Source: Flavobacterium sp. Root186
GTDB taxonomy: Bacteria > Bacteroidota > Bacteroidia > Flavobacteriales > Flavobacteriaceae
Assembly (NCBI RefSeq): GCF_001428525.1
Contig: NZ_LMHW01000010.1
Span: 124,341-188,340, forward strand
Direction: 5' to 3'
Length of the DNA stretch: 64,000 nt
In this document: piece by piece, positions 46,426 through 55,644 of the stretch
Position numbering within the stretch: the first letter of the stretch is position 1
Layout: each line of letters begins with the position of its first letter
Made by a program: the position numbers and the translations under genes
Notes under the pieces: generated by a model
What the model was told of the DNA's origin: nothing
The model's database searches: none
What the model saw: only the letters and a program-made list of their open reading frames with translations

Positions 46426-47364
46426 ATGTTTGAAACTCCTATATTATTCCTTATATTCAATCGTCCTGATACTACAAAAGTAGTTTTTGAAGAGATAAAG
46501 AAACAAAAACCTAAATATTTATTTATTGCTGCAGACGGAGCACGACCAAATGTTGTTCAGGATGCTGAAAAATGTAAAATAACCAGAGATTTAGTTCTAG
46601 AAGGTATAGATTGGGACTGTGAAGTGAAAACATTATTTCGAAATGAAAATTTAGGCTGCGGCCTTGCAGTTTCTCAAGCTATAACTTGGTTTTTTGATAA
46701 CGTAGAGCAAGGAATAATTTTAGAAGATGATTGTTTGCCACACCCTTCTTTTTTTTATTATTGCCAAGAGTTATTAGAAAAATATAAAGAGAACGAAAAT
46801 ATTTTTGCTATTAACGGAAGTAATTTGCACGCTGAAAAAAGAGCTGATGATTCTTCTTATTTTTTCTCTAATTATGCTTTTGTTTGGGGATGGGCAAGCT
46901 GGAAAAGAGCCTGGAAACAATACGATTTTGATTTAAAACATTTAGAAAACTTTAAAACCAATAATTTAATGAATAGAATCGATAATAGAATAATATTTAA
47001 AAATTATTGGATGCCTATATTCGAAAAAGTTTTAAATAAAGAGATCGATACGTGGGATTACCAGTGGAGTTTTTCTATTTGGAATAATCAAGGAATTGTG
47101 ATTGCTCCAAACGTAAATCTGGTATCTAATTTAGGATTTGGAATAAATGCAACACATACAACGGGATCAAGTGAATTTGAAAATTTACCAACAGAAAACA
47201 TAGGAAATATTGTTCACCCCAATAATATCCAAGTTAACAAAAATATAGATAGATATATTTCAGATGTTTGTTTTAAAATTGTTAGAAATAAAGGAGGTAT
47301 TAAACAAACAGTATATAATATTGTTAAAAGAGGATTTAAATATTTAAAAAAATCAAAAGGCTGA
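46426..47364 (+). CDS. Nucleotide-diphospho-sugar transferase (HlpA-like)
   Basis: This 312-aa protein starts MFETPILFLIFNRPD and has FIAADGARPN, LGCGLAVSQAITWFF and GIILEDDCLPHPSFF with the EDD metal site. FVWGWASWKRAWKQYD is diagnostic of the group sometimes named after hemolysin activation protein HlpA, which resembles eukaryotic GNT-I in fold. It is common in Bacteroidota glycan loci. Acceptor and donor are unknown. Confidence 0.84.
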   Translation: MFETPILFLIFNRPDTTKVVFEEIKKQKPKYLFIAADGARPNVVQDAEKCKITRDLVLEGIDWDCEVKTLFRNENLGCGLAVSQAITWFFDNVEQGIILEDDCLPHPSFFYYCQELLEKYKENENIFAINGSNLHAEKRADDSSYFFSNYAFVWGWASWKRAWKQYDFDLKHLENFKTNNLMNRIDNRIIFKNYWMPIFEKVLNKEIDTWDYQWSFSIWNNQGIVIAPNVNLVSNLGFGINATHTTGSSEFENLPTENIGNIVHPNNIQVNKNIDRYISDVCFKIVRNKGGIKQTVYNIVKRGFKYLKKSKG

Positions 47365-47433
47365 TTTTCAATAGCAATAAAAGATTATTTTAATTATGGG
47401 ATTATTTCAAATTGAATTCAAAATTCATTTTTC

Positions 47434-48066
47434 ATGCTAAAAAAAATAAAGAAAAAAATAAAATCACTACTACTAGGTAAAAAAAACATTGATTTACAGT
47501 CTAATAAATCAAAGTATATTTTATCTGCGCCTTCTTCTGATATTTCCTCTCTCAATATATTTGTGAGAAAACCTTTAGAGGAAAAAAAATATTTAGAAAT
47601 AGGTGATGAATCTATTATAAAAGGGGATTATATTTTTGAAATTCAGGAAGGGAAAATAAAAATTGGAAATAGAACCTTTATTGGTGGCGGGCTTTTTATT
47701 TGTATCGATGAAATTGAAATTGGTGATGACGTTTTGATTTCCTGGGGATGCACATTTATCGATAATAACTCTCATTCAATTGTCTGGTCAGAAAGAAAAG
47801 ATGATCTATTACAATGGAAGAAAGGTTTAGAAGAAAATAAAATAGGAGGATTCTACAAAGATTGGAGTAATATTAAGAAAGGGAAAATTAAGATTAAGAA
47901 TAAAGCCTGGATCGGATTTAATAGCATCATTTTAAAAGGTGTATCGATTGGTGAAGGTGCAGTAATTGGAGCAGGAAGCGTTGTAACAAAAGATGTTCCT
48001 GACTGGACAGTTGTTGCCGGAAATCCAGCTGTATTTATAAGAACTATTCCTGAAAACGAAAGATAA
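47434..48066 (+). CDS. Hexapeptide-repeat acyltransferase
   Basis: This 210-aa acetyltransferase has a basic N-terminus and a left-handed beta-helix. DNNSHSIVW holds the likely catalytic His. IKNKAWIGFNSIILKGVSIG, GAVIGAGSVVTKDVPDWTVVAGNPA and RTIPE complete the family pattern. It should acetylate a sugar of the glycan. It is only distantly similar to the tandem pair at 22645-23743. Confidence 0.86.
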   Translation: MLKKIKKKIKSLLLGKKNIDLQSNKSKYILSAPSSDISSLNIFVRKPLEEKKYLEIGDESIIKGDYIFEIQEGKIKIGNRTFIGGGLFICIDEIEIGDDVLISWGCTFIDNNSHSIVWSERKDDLLQWKKGLEENKIGGFYKDWSNIKKGKIKIKNKAWIGFNSIILKGVSIGEGAVIGAGSVVTKDVPDWTVVAGNPAVFIRTIPENER

Positions 48067-48092
48067 AATCACAAAAAACAAACAAAGAATTC

Positions 48093-48941
48093 ATGAATTG
48101 TAAAATTTGTAAATCTAATTCAGATAGAATATTTTCTGGCAGAATATTAAGCAAATACGAAATAGATTATTTTAAATGTCAGAACTGTGGTTTTATTCAA
48201 ACAGAAGAACCTTTTTGGCTGCAAGAATCCTATTCTTCAGTTATTGCAATGACTGATATTGGATTAGTTGCAAGAAATTTAAGTCTTCAAAATATCACAA
48301 CCTGGATTATAAAAAAATACTTTAACTATAAAGCAAAGTTTATCGATTTTGCTGGTGGTTACGGTTTATTCGTTAGATTAATGCGAGATAAAGGATTAGA
48401 TTTTTACAGACAGGATTTTTATTGCGAAAATTATTTTGCACAATATTTTGATGTAACAGATCAAAATTTTAAAGATAAATTTGAATTATTAACTGCGTTC
48501 GAAGTTTTTGAGCATTTGGTTAATCCTTTTGAAGAAATTGAAAAAATGTTTGATTATTCTGATTCTATATTTTTTTCGACAGAATTACAGCCACAATTAA
48601 AAATGGAATCAATAGAGGATTGGAGGTATTTTGCAAAAGAAACTGGTCAGCACGTTGCTTTTTATAATATAAAATCGCTCGAAATAATTGCAGAAAAATT
48701 GAACTGTCATTTTTATTCGAATGAAAATAATCTTCACATTTTAACAAAAAAGAAACTGGATTCAAACCCTTTTCAAAAGTGGCAGAATAAAAATAAAAAA
48801 TCTTTTGTTGTTAGAGGACTTTACAAAATTATTAGACAATTAGAATATTCAAGCAGCTCAAAAAAAGAAATTTACCTCGAAAGCCTGCTAGAGAAAGATT
48901 ATAAAATGGTAATAGATAAAATTAATAACAATACTAATTAA
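48093..48941 (+). CDS. Class I SAM methyltransferase with N-terminal zinc ribbon
   Basis: This 282-aa protein begins with a CxxC pair (CKIC ... CQNC), a probable zinc-binding ribbon, seen in sugar C- or O-methyltransferases. FIDFAGGYGLFVRLM forms the SAM site, with LLTAFEVFEHL as motif II. It could methylate a nucleotide sugar or the growing chain. The later part (about residues 220-282) is basic. It lies in the middle of the GT run. Confidence 0.82.
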   Translation: MNCKICKSNSDRIFSGRILSKYEIDYFKCQNCGFIQTEEPFWLQESYSSVIAMTDIGLVARNLSLQNITTWIIKKYFNYKAKFIDFAGGYGLFVRLMRDKGLDFYRQDFYCENYFAQYFDVTDQNFKDKFELLTAFEVFEHLVNPFEEIEKMFDYSDSIFFSTELQPQLKMESIEDWRYFAKETGQHVAFYNIKSLEIIAEKLNCHFYSNENNLHILTKKKLDSNPFQKWQNKNKKSFVVRGLYKIIRQLEYSSSSKKEIYLESLLEKDYKMVIDKINNNTN

Positions 48942-48956
48942 TTTAATTACCATACG

Positions 48957-50099
48957 ATGAAGATTTTGGTACATCCGCAAACATTTAATTTGCAAAAATA
49001 TGGGGGTATTTCGAGATATTATACAGAAATACTTTCAAGACTTTCAAAAAATAATAAAGTTCAAATTCCTCTGTACGGAACTTCAAACGTATACTATAAT
49101 GAAAGCGTTTTAGTAACTTTTAAACAGAAATTATATTCGCTGTATATCAAATTACTTGAAAAATTAAAAATTCGCGGCCTGGAAAAAACAAGAAAACGAA
49201 ATGATAAATTTTTTGAGAAAACAATTTTAAAAAAAGATTTTGATGTTTTTATTCCGACTTATTATGATGTAAGTTTTTTAAAATTGATAGACTCAAAGCC
49301 TTTTGTGCTGACAATTTATGATATGATTTATGAATTATTTCCACATTTTTTTGAAGATCAGCAAAAAATAATTTCATCGATTAGCGCTAATAAATTACTT
49401 TTAATGGAGAGTGCAACAAGAATTATTGCCGTTTCAGAAAATACAAAACGTGACATTATTAAAATATATCCGCATATTGATGAATCTAAAATTGATGTAG
49501 TTTATCATGGCTGTTCAATAAAAATTGTTGACACACATACGCATAACCTTCCCGAAAAATATATCTTGTTTGTAGGTACTAGAGCTAATTATAAAAATTT
49601 TATTTTTTTAGTAAATTCTATAAAAGAGCTTTTAAAACTAAACAATGATCTAGTTTTATTGTGTGCTGGCGGAGGAGAATTTGATAATGAAGAAAAGGAA
49701 TATTTAAAAGAATTAAATCTGGAAAATCAAATTATTCAGAGAGAATTTAAGGATGATGAATTAGGACTTTATTATAAAAATGCAATTTGTTTTGTTTTTC
49801 CTTCCTTATATGAAGGATTTGGAATTCCAGTTTTAGAATCAATGGTTTGCGGATGTCCGGTAGTTTTAGCAAAACATAGTTCTTTTCCAGAAGTAGCTGG
49901 TGAAGCAGGAGTTTATTATGAAGCAGGAAATCCTGAAGATTTAAAAAATAAAATTTATTCATTAGTTCAAAATCCTATTTTACGAAATGAATTTTCAATA
50001 AAAGGATCAGATCAAGTTAAAAAGTTTAGTTGGGAAAAAGCTGCAGCAGAATGTTTAGCTGTCTACAAAAAAGCTTATAAAACTTCAATTAAGCAATAA
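48957..50099 (+). CDS. GT4 family glycosyltransferase
   Basis: This 380-aa GT-B enzyme shows YGGISRYYTEILSRL near the N-terminus and the C-terminal signature PSLYEGFGIPVLESMVCGCPVV, in which the E-x7-E motif binds the donor nucleotide sugar. SFPEVAGEAGVYY closes the domain. It retains configuration. Donor is unknown; GDP-mannose or UDP-sugars are usual for the family. Confidence 0.92.
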   Translation: MKILVHPQTFNLQKYGGISRYYTEILSRLSKNNKVQIPLYGTSNVYYNESVLVTFKQKLYSLYIKLLEKLKIRGLEKTRKRNDKFFEKTILKKDFDVFIPTYYDVSFLKLIDSKPFVLTIYDMIYELFPHFFEDQQKIISSISANKLLLMESATRIIAVSENTKRDIIKIYPHIDESKIDVVYHGCSIKIVDTHTHNLPEKYILFVGTRANYKNFIFLVNSIKELLKLNNDLVLLCAGGGEFDNEEKEYLKELNLENQIIQREFKDDELGLYYKNAICFVFPSLYEGFGIPVLESMVCGCPVVLAKHSSFPEVAGEAGVYYEAGNPEDLKNKIYSLVQNPILRNEFSIKGSDQVKKFSWEKAAAECLAVYKKAYKTSIKQ

Positions 50100-50109
50100 G
50101 AAAATTTAT

Positions 50110-51078
50110 ATGATAAGCGAAAATCGATCAGAAATGAAAGAAATACGAATTAACTTTGTAGACTTTTGGCCATTAGATAAAACGAATAATTATTTCTACA
50201 ATTTATTATCAGAACGCTATAATGTGACCATAGATGAAGTAAATCCAGATTTGATTTTTTACTCTTGTTTTGGTACAGAATATCTTAAATATAAATGCAA
50301 AAGAATTTATTTTACAGGAGAAAATATTAGACCAGATTTTTCTGCATGTGATTTTGCTTTTACATTTGATTTTAATAATAGAGAAGATCATTACAGACTG
50401 CCTCTTTATTTATTGTACATAGATGAAGACAATATGAATAACAAGATTTCTCAAATTAAATCTAGAAATGAATTAGCCGAAAGCTGGAGCCAAAAAACGA
50501 AGACATGCTGTATGGTTGTTTCTAATCCAAACGCTTTAGACAGAATCAATTTTTTTCATAAGCTGTCCAAATATATCCAAGTTGACTCAGGAGGCAAAGT
50601 ATTAAATAATGTTGGAGGGCCAGTACCCAATAAAAAAGAATTTATAAAGGAATATAAATTTGTAATTTCTTTTGAAAATGAATGCCATGATGGCTATACA
50701 ACAGAAAAAATTATCGAACCAATGTTTGTTGACAGTATTCCAATTTATTGGGGAAACAAACATGTAGGGAAAGAATTTAATACTAAGAGATTTTTAAATT
50801 ATCATGATTTTGAAACAGAAGAAGCACTTATAGAAAAATTGCTTGAAATTGATAAAAATCCCGAAATTGCTCTTGATATAGTATCTCAACCAGTATTTAA
50901 TGAAAAAATGGACTCCCCAATTAAGATAAGAGAAGATGTTTTAGAAATAATTGATGGTGTTTTAAAGTCACCTAAAAAACCTAAAGCACAAACTTATAAG
51001 GAATTAATTCACTTGATGAATACAGAGTATAAGAAAAATATAAAAAAAGCAATAAAGAGACTATTGTTTATCAAATAG
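50110..51078 (+). CDS. GT10 alpha-1,3/1,4-fucosyltransferase
   Basis: This 322-aa enzyme carries the GT10 donor-binding motif FENECHDGYTTEK at residues 188-200, followed by IIEPMFVDSIPIYWGN. YFTGENIRPDF near residue 78 and the FDF segment are also typical. It should use GDP-L-fucose, made here by ManC, Gmd and Fcl, to fucosylate a GlcNAc-type acceptor. Helicobacter pylori enzymes of this family build Lewis antigens. A second ATG at 50134 (MKEIRIN) is an alternative start. The C-terminal tail is strongly basic. Confidence 0.9.
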   Translation: MISENRSEMKEIRINFVDFWPLDKTNNYFYNLLSERYNVTIDEVNPDLIFYSCFGTEYLKYKCKRIYFTGENIRPDFSACDFAFTFDFNNREDHYRLPLYLLYIDEDNMNNKISQIKSRNELAESWSQKTKTCCMVVSNPNALDRINFFHKLSKYIQVDSGGKVLNNVGGPVPNKKEFIKEYKFVISFENECHDGYTTEKIIEPMFVDSIPIYWGNKHVGKEFNTKRFLNYHDFETEEALIEKLLEIDKNPEIALDIVSQPVFNEKMDSPIKIREDVLEIIDGVLKSPKKPKAQTYKELIHLMNTEYKKNIKKAIKRLLFIK

Positions 51079-51087
51079 TATTTCAGT

Positions 51088-51129
51088 CAGAAATTTTAAT
51101 ACAGAAATTTTAATACAGAAATTTATTAC
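51088..51129 (+). repeat. Three tandem copies of a 14-base unit
   Basis: The unit CAGAAATTTTAATA is repeated exactly at 51088-51101 and 51102-51115, and imperfectly at 51116-51129. It fills most of the gap between the fucosyltransferase stop and the next GT. It could expand or contract by slippage and change the spacing upstream of 51151. Confidence 0.85.
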
Positions 51130-51150
51130 TGAGATTTAACTATATCAACT

Positions 51151-51939
51151 ATGCAGCCATACTTGTCAATCATTACTATTAATTTTAATAATAGAGCAGG
51201 TCTCGAAACGACTATGCAATCTGTATTGTCACAAACATTCAAAGATTTTGAATATATAGTGATTGACGGAGGCAGCAATGATAGAAGTAAAGAATATATT
51301 GAGAGTCAGGAAAAGTTCATTCAATTTTGGCTTAGTGAGCCAGATAACGGTATTTATAATGCCATGAATAAAGGTATTAAAGCTGCAAATGGTGAGTACT
51401 TATTGTTTTTAAACAGCGGTGATTTTTTAAACAGCAATACAGCTTTAAAAGATTTTTTAAATCATTCTGATTTTAAAGGGGATATTATTTACGGAGATTA
51501 CAAATTTGAAAGCGGTTTCAAAATATTTCCTGATTATTTGTCTCCATTATATTTTGTACGTACTTCTTTGCCGCATCAAAGTACATTTTTTAAAAAAGAA
51601 GTTTTTGAAAAAATGGGACTTTACGATGAACAGTATAAAATAGTTTCTGATAGAGATTTTTTTATCAAATGTTTTTTAAGCAATAAGTTTATTTTCAAAC
51701 ATATTGAATATCCTCTTACGGTCTTTGATCTTAAAGGAGTAAGTAATGATAAATCTCATCAAGAAAAACATTTGTTAGAATGTGATAAAATGCTCCAAAA
51801 TCACTATGGTATTTACTATGAAGATTATAAAAAAATGCTGCAATTACAGCAAGAATTAAATCAGGCTCGTAAGAAAACGTTTTTCGGCTTGATGAAAAGA
51901 GTTAAAAACAAGATAAAAAAAATATGTCATATCCCTTAG
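51151..51939 (+). CDS. GT2 family glycosyltransferase
   Basis: This 262-aa GT-A enzyme has SIITINFNNRAGLETTM, DGGSNDRSKEYIE, LSEPDNGIYNAMNKGIKAA and FLNSGDFL. It shares this WcaA-like motif set with the gene at 26038, so the two are paralogues from different parts of the locus. The C-terminus is basic with a glutamine-rich patch (LQLQQELNQARKK). Its end overlaps the next GT by 16 bases. Confidence 0.88.
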   Translation: MQPYLSIITINFNNRAGLETTMQSVLSQTFKDFEYIVIDGGSNDRSKEYIESQEKFIQFWLSEPDNGIYNAMNKGIKAANGEYLLFLNSGDFLNSNTALKDFLNHSDFKGDIIYGDYKFESGFKIFPDYLSPLYFVRTSLPHQSTFFKKEVFEKMGLYDEQYKIVSDRDFFIKCFLSNKFIFKHIEYPLTVFDLKGVSNDKSHQEKHLLECDKMLQNHYGIYYEDYKKMLQLQQELNQARKKTFFGLMKRVKNKIKKICHIP

Positions 51940-52814
51940 TTAGTATAATTATTCCAACTTACGATAGGACGGATTTTCTTAAATTGACTATTGAAAGTGT
52001 CATTAATCAAACCTATGAAAATATAGAAATTATTGTTATTGATGATGGCACCCCGCATGATGGAAACTTACTTCTCTGCCAAACATTTGAAAAAGTAAAA
52101 TATATTAAAATTGAAAATAGCGGAGGTCCGGCAAAACCCAGAAATGTTGGAATTAATCTAGCAAAAGGTAAATATGCAGCTTTTATAGATGATGACGATT
52201 TATGGCTTCCGCATAAAATTGAAACCCAAGTCAATATCTTAGAACAAAATCCAGAGTTTGGTCTTGTTCATGGCTGCTGTCAGGTAATTAATGAAAATGG
52301 TATAATTCAAGCACAGATAGCCGGCAGACCTGGATCTATAGATGTAAAACACGGAGATGTTTCTATGAGAATGATGGGCAATTGGACTTTAATGACCCCT
52401 TCGGTTCTTCTAAATAAAACTATTGTAGATAAAGTAGGATTATTTAATGAAGAAATGCCCTCTGCAGGTGAAGATGCTGAATATTGGATCAGATGTTCTT
52501 TTTTTACCAAGTTTTATTACGTTGACGAACCATTAGTTCAATATAGAATTCATAATAATAATATTTCTGCAGAAGCAAAAGGATATGCTGATCTTTCATT
52601 GTTTTTAAAAAAAGTCCTTACTAAATTCAATTCTGAAAAAATCATAAATAATATTCAATATAACATACTTTTAAACAATCTTTGCGCAATGCAGATTAAA
52701 ATGGTGAAGAAGTTTAGTTATAAATCCGTCCTTAATCTTTTTGTACTAAATCCTTTTTGGATATTCAAAAGGAGGAATTTAAAATTACTTACTTTTATTT
52801 TAATAAAGAGATAA
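51924..52814 (+). CDS. GT2 family glycosyltransferase
   Basis: This 296-aa enzyme has SIIIPTYDRTDFLKLTIESV, VIDDGTPHDGN, SGGPAKPRNVGI and AAFIDDDDLWLPHKIE, a clear metal-binding DDD site. AGEDAEYWIRC is the acceptor-side motif. The start lies 16 bases inside the preceding gene, which means coupled translation. Sugar specificity is not predictable. Confidence 0.88.
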   Translation: MSYPLVSIIIPTYDRTDFLKLTIESVINQTYENIEIIVIDDGTPHDGNLLLCQTFEKVKYIKIENSGGPAKPRNVGINLAKGKYAAFIDDDDLWLPHKIETQVNILEQNPEFGLVHGCCQVINENGIIQAQIAGRPGSIDVKHGDVSMRMMGNWTLMTPSVLLNKTIVDKVGLFNEEMPSAGEDAEYWIRCSFFTKFYYVDEPLVQYRIHNNNISAEAKGYADLSLFLKKVLTKFNSEKIINNIQYNILLNNLCAMQIKMVKKFSYKSVLNLFVLNPFWIFKRRNLKLLTFILIKR

Positions 52815-52819
52815 CAAAG

Positions 52820-53839
52820 ATGCGAATAGGATTTAATCCGAATAAAGATCAAGTACAAGAACCTAATAGCTTTTTTCATCAGGTTATAATTCCCGTTTAT
52901 ATACCCAATCAGGAGGGGTATTTTAAAGACAGTTTTAAAATTCTTCAATATTGTTTAGAATCGCTGTTTAAAACCTGCCATAATAAAACATACTTTACAG
53001 TCGTCAATAACGGAAGTAATAATGAAGTGGTCGAGTATTTAAATAATTTATATCATAGTAAGAAAATAAACGAATTAATTCACACTTCTAATATTGGTAA
53101 AATCAATGCTGTTTTAAAAGGAATAACAGGACAAAATTTTAAACTTATAACAATTGCAGATGCAGATGCATTGTTTTTAAATGGCTGGCAAAACACAACT
53201 TATGAAGTTTTCAAAGCCTTTCCAAAAGCAGGAGCAGTTTGTCCAACACCTTCTCCAAAATCGTTTAGTAATAAAACAGCAAACGTAATTTTTGAGAATT
53301 TTTTTTCTAATTTATTAAAGTTTACTGCTGTAAAAAATCCAAAAGCTTTGCAATATTTCGCAAATAGTATTGGAAATCCTGAATTTTATAAACACACACA
53401 TTTAGAAAAATACCTTACCCTTTCTAATGGAAATGTAAAAGCAGTCATTGGGGCAGGACACTTTGTAGCAACTTACAGATCAGATGTATTCTCTAATCTT
53501 GGGGTTTTATTCTCAGACTATAGTTTAGGAGGAAATAGTGAAGACGAAATCCTCGATAAAACAGTTGTAAGAAATGGACTCTGGCGATTATCTACAGAAG
53601 ATAATTTTGTGTACCATATGGGCAATGTTGAAGAAGAATGGATGTCACAAAAATTAGAAAAAGCAATAATTTCGTCTGAGGATAGAATAGAAGAGATTCA
53701 ATTTGATAAACAAAAAGAAAAAAAGATAATCTCATGGATAAAAAATGATCTGTTTTATAGATTTATCTTTCAAAAAAGCATAAAAAAGAAGTTTTTAATA
53801 TATAAAGGCTTAACAAAAGAAGAAGCAAAATATTATTAA
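52820..53839 (+). CDS. GT-A glycosyltransferase (GT2-like)
   Basis: I place the start at the ATG at 52820 (340 aa), five bases after the preceding stop. The open frame extends back to 52757, but those 21 codons would overlap the upstream gene by 58 bases and do not resemble a GT2 start. QVIIPVYIPN, VVNNGSNNEVV and ITIADADALFLNGW (DAD metal site) give the GT2-like fold. EDEILDKTVVRNG is the later acid cluster. It is less typical than its neighbours. Confidence 0.78.
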   Translation: MRIGFNPNKDQVQEPNSFFHQVIIPVYIPNQEGYFKDSFKILQYCLESLFKTCHNKTYFTVVNNGSNNEVVEYLNNLYHSKKINELIHTSNIGKINAVLKGITGQNFKLITIADADALFLNGWQNTTYEVFKAFPKAGAVCPTPSPKSFSNKTANVIFENFFSNLLKFTAVKNPKALQYFANSIGNPEFYKHTHLEKYLTLSNGNVKAVIGAGHFVATYRSDVFSNLGVLFSDYSLGGNSEDEILDKTVVRNGLWRLSTEDNFVYHMGNVEEEWMSQKLEKAIISSEDRIEEIQFDKQKEKKIISWIKNDLFYRFIFQKSIKKKFLIYKGLTKEEAKYY

Positions 53840-53858
53840 AAAAACAATTCTAACTTAA

Positions 53859-54953
53859 ATGGCAAAAACAATTTTAATCTCTCAATTACCGTTGCCCTAT
53901 TCAAACATAGGGAGCTGGACAACCTTGTATAAAAATTACATTGGTTCCCAGCTTAACCAAATAGATTATATTGTTTGTGAACAACCTCATAGTTCTTTTA
54001 GCAAAGTCAAATATAGTTTTGTAAAAAATACTTTCCTAACAAAGGCTTTTAGAAAATTTACGAAAAAAAGATATTTATCATACATAAAAGCTTTAGGTAA
54101 AATCGTGAATAATGAAGAAAAATTTGTTATTCAAATAGTCGATAATTTTTATTTAGTCGAACATGTTGTAGATTTTTTAAGCAGAAAAAAAATTAGCAGT
54201 AACTGTTATATTCAATTTTTTTACCATAGTTATCCTCCTTTTTTTGACCATCAAAAAGGCGATTCTTTTTTTGAATCCATAGATGAAATGGTACTTTTAA
54301 CTTATAAATCATATTTGGTTCATAAAGAGTATTATAGAGCATTACCATCTAAAATTTCGGTTTTACATAACGGAATAGATACTAAAAAATTCTTTAGACT
54401 TGAAAGTGCTAAAAAAGATCAGTTAAAAGATTCATTTAATGTTAAGGATAAAAAAATCTTCATTTGGTGCTCACAGGATCGACCAAAAAAAGGCTTGCAT
54501 ATAATATTAGAAGCTTGGAAAAATATTTTTATAAAATATACAAATACCGAATTATGGGTGATAGGATGTGAACCAAAACAAGAGCAGGAAGGGGTTAGGT
54601 TTTTAGGAAAAATTCCAAATGAAAATATTGCATCTTATCTGCAAAGTGCTGATTGTTATTTGTTTTCTTCCCTTTGTCAGGAAGGATTTCCTTTAAGTCT
54701 TACAGAAGCATTGCATTCAGGCTGTTATTGTATAGCTTCAAATGTTGGAGGAGTATCAGAAATAATGGAAAATGGCAGATTTGGAAAATTAATTGAAACA
54801 CCGCATTTTGTATCAGCTTGGGAAAATGCTATAATTGAATTTATGGAAAAGCCATTAAAGTTTGATTCTCTTCCGGAAAATTTATATACTACAGAAGCAT
54901 GGAATTTAGGTATGAATGAAATCATTAAAAAAGCTAAATCAAGATTAGATTGA
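53859..54953 (+). CDS. GT4 family glycosyltransferase
   Basis: This 364-aa GT-B enzyme has PYSNIGSWTTLYKNY at the N-terminus, VLHNGIDTKKFF as the domain boundary, and CSQDRPKKGLHIILEAW. FSSLCQEGFPLSLTEALHSGC provides the E-x7-E donor motif. The last codon region overlaps the TTG that could open neuA. It is the last GT before the Neu5Ac genes. Confidence 0.9.
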   Translation: MAKTILISQLPLPYSNIGSWTTLYKNYIGSQLNQIDYIVCEQPHSSFSKVKYSFVKNTFLTKAFRKFTKKRYLSYIKALGKIVNNEEKFVIQIVDNFYLVEHVVDFLSRKKISSNCYIQFFYHSYPPFFDHQKGDSFFESIDEMVLLTYKSYLVHKEYYRALPSKISVLHNGIDTKKFFRLESAKKDQLKDSFNVKDKKIFIWCSQDRPKKGLHIILEAWKNIFIKYTNTELWVIGCEPKQEQEGVRFLGKIPNENIASYLQSADCYLFSSLCQEGFPLSLTEALHSGCYCIASNVGGVSEIMENGRFGKLIETPHFVSAWENAIIEFMEKPLKFDSLPENLYTTEAWNLGMNEIIKKAKSRLD

Positions 54954-54964
54954 AAAAAGAAACA

Positions 54965-55624
54965 ATGAAGACAATAGCTATAATTCCTGCCCGTGGAGGA
55001 TCGAAACGAATTCCTGAAAAAAATATTCAGTTACTGGGAGAATTACCTCTAATTGCTCATTCAATACTATATGCACAGGAAAATAGTGATATAATAGAGG
55101 ATATCTATGTTTCAACTGATGATGCAGAAATTAAAAAAATAGCATTACAATTTGGTGCAAAAGTTATCGATAGACCAATTTCTATTTCGGGAGACATGGA
55201 GCCAACGGTTTCTGCTTTAAAGCATGTTTTAGAATCCATTGATTCAGATGTTGAAAATGTTGTTTTATTGCAAGCTACAAATCCATTGCGACCTCAAAAT
55301 TTATTAAAAGAAGTTTTTGAAAAATATCAAAATGATAATTTAGAGAGCATATTTACAGTTTCAAGAAATCATCAGAAATTCGGGAAAATTGTCAATAATA
55401 AATTCCAGCCTTTTAATTATACTATCGGACAGAGAAGTCAGGATTTAGAACCGCTTTTTTTTGAAAACGGATTACTTTATATTTCAAAAGCTTCCTTAAT
55501 TCTAAAAGATATTATTATTTCAGAAAATGCATTCCCATTCGAAGTAAATCATATTTTTGCACAAATTGATATCGATACTCCCGATGATTTGGATTATGCG
55601 AGATACCTTTATCAAAAACAATAA
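54965..55624 (+). CDS. neuA: CMP-N-acetylneuraminate synthetase
   Basis: The protein has 219 aa from the ATG at 54965 ([15 protein letters not shown]). A TTG at 54950 overlaps the preceding stop by 4 bases and is also possible. [13 protein letters not shown] binds [11 protein letters not shown] is the second family motif, and [15 protein letters not shown] carries the metal-binding Asp residues. With the Neisseria-type NeuB and NeuC that follow it, it should activate Neu5Ac to CMP-Neu5Ac. It is distinct from the LegF-like copy at 19588. Confidence 0.88.
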   Translation: MKTIAIIPARGGSKRIPEKNIQLLGELPLIAHSILYAQENSDIIEDIYVSTDDAEIKKIALQFGAKVIDRPISISGDMEPTVSALKHVLESIDSDVENVVLLQATNPLRPQNLLKEVFEKYQNDNLESIFTVSRNHQKFGKIVNNKFQPFNYTIGQRSQDLEPLFFENGLLYISKASLILKDIIISENAFPFEVNHIFAQIDIDTPDDLDYARYLYQKQ

Positions 55625-55644
55625 AACCCCAAATTTTAAAAATA

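Noticed and set aside
51088..51129. Tandem units considered as a small CRISPR array
   Set aside because: The units are 14 bases with no spacers between them, and there are no cas genes in the window.
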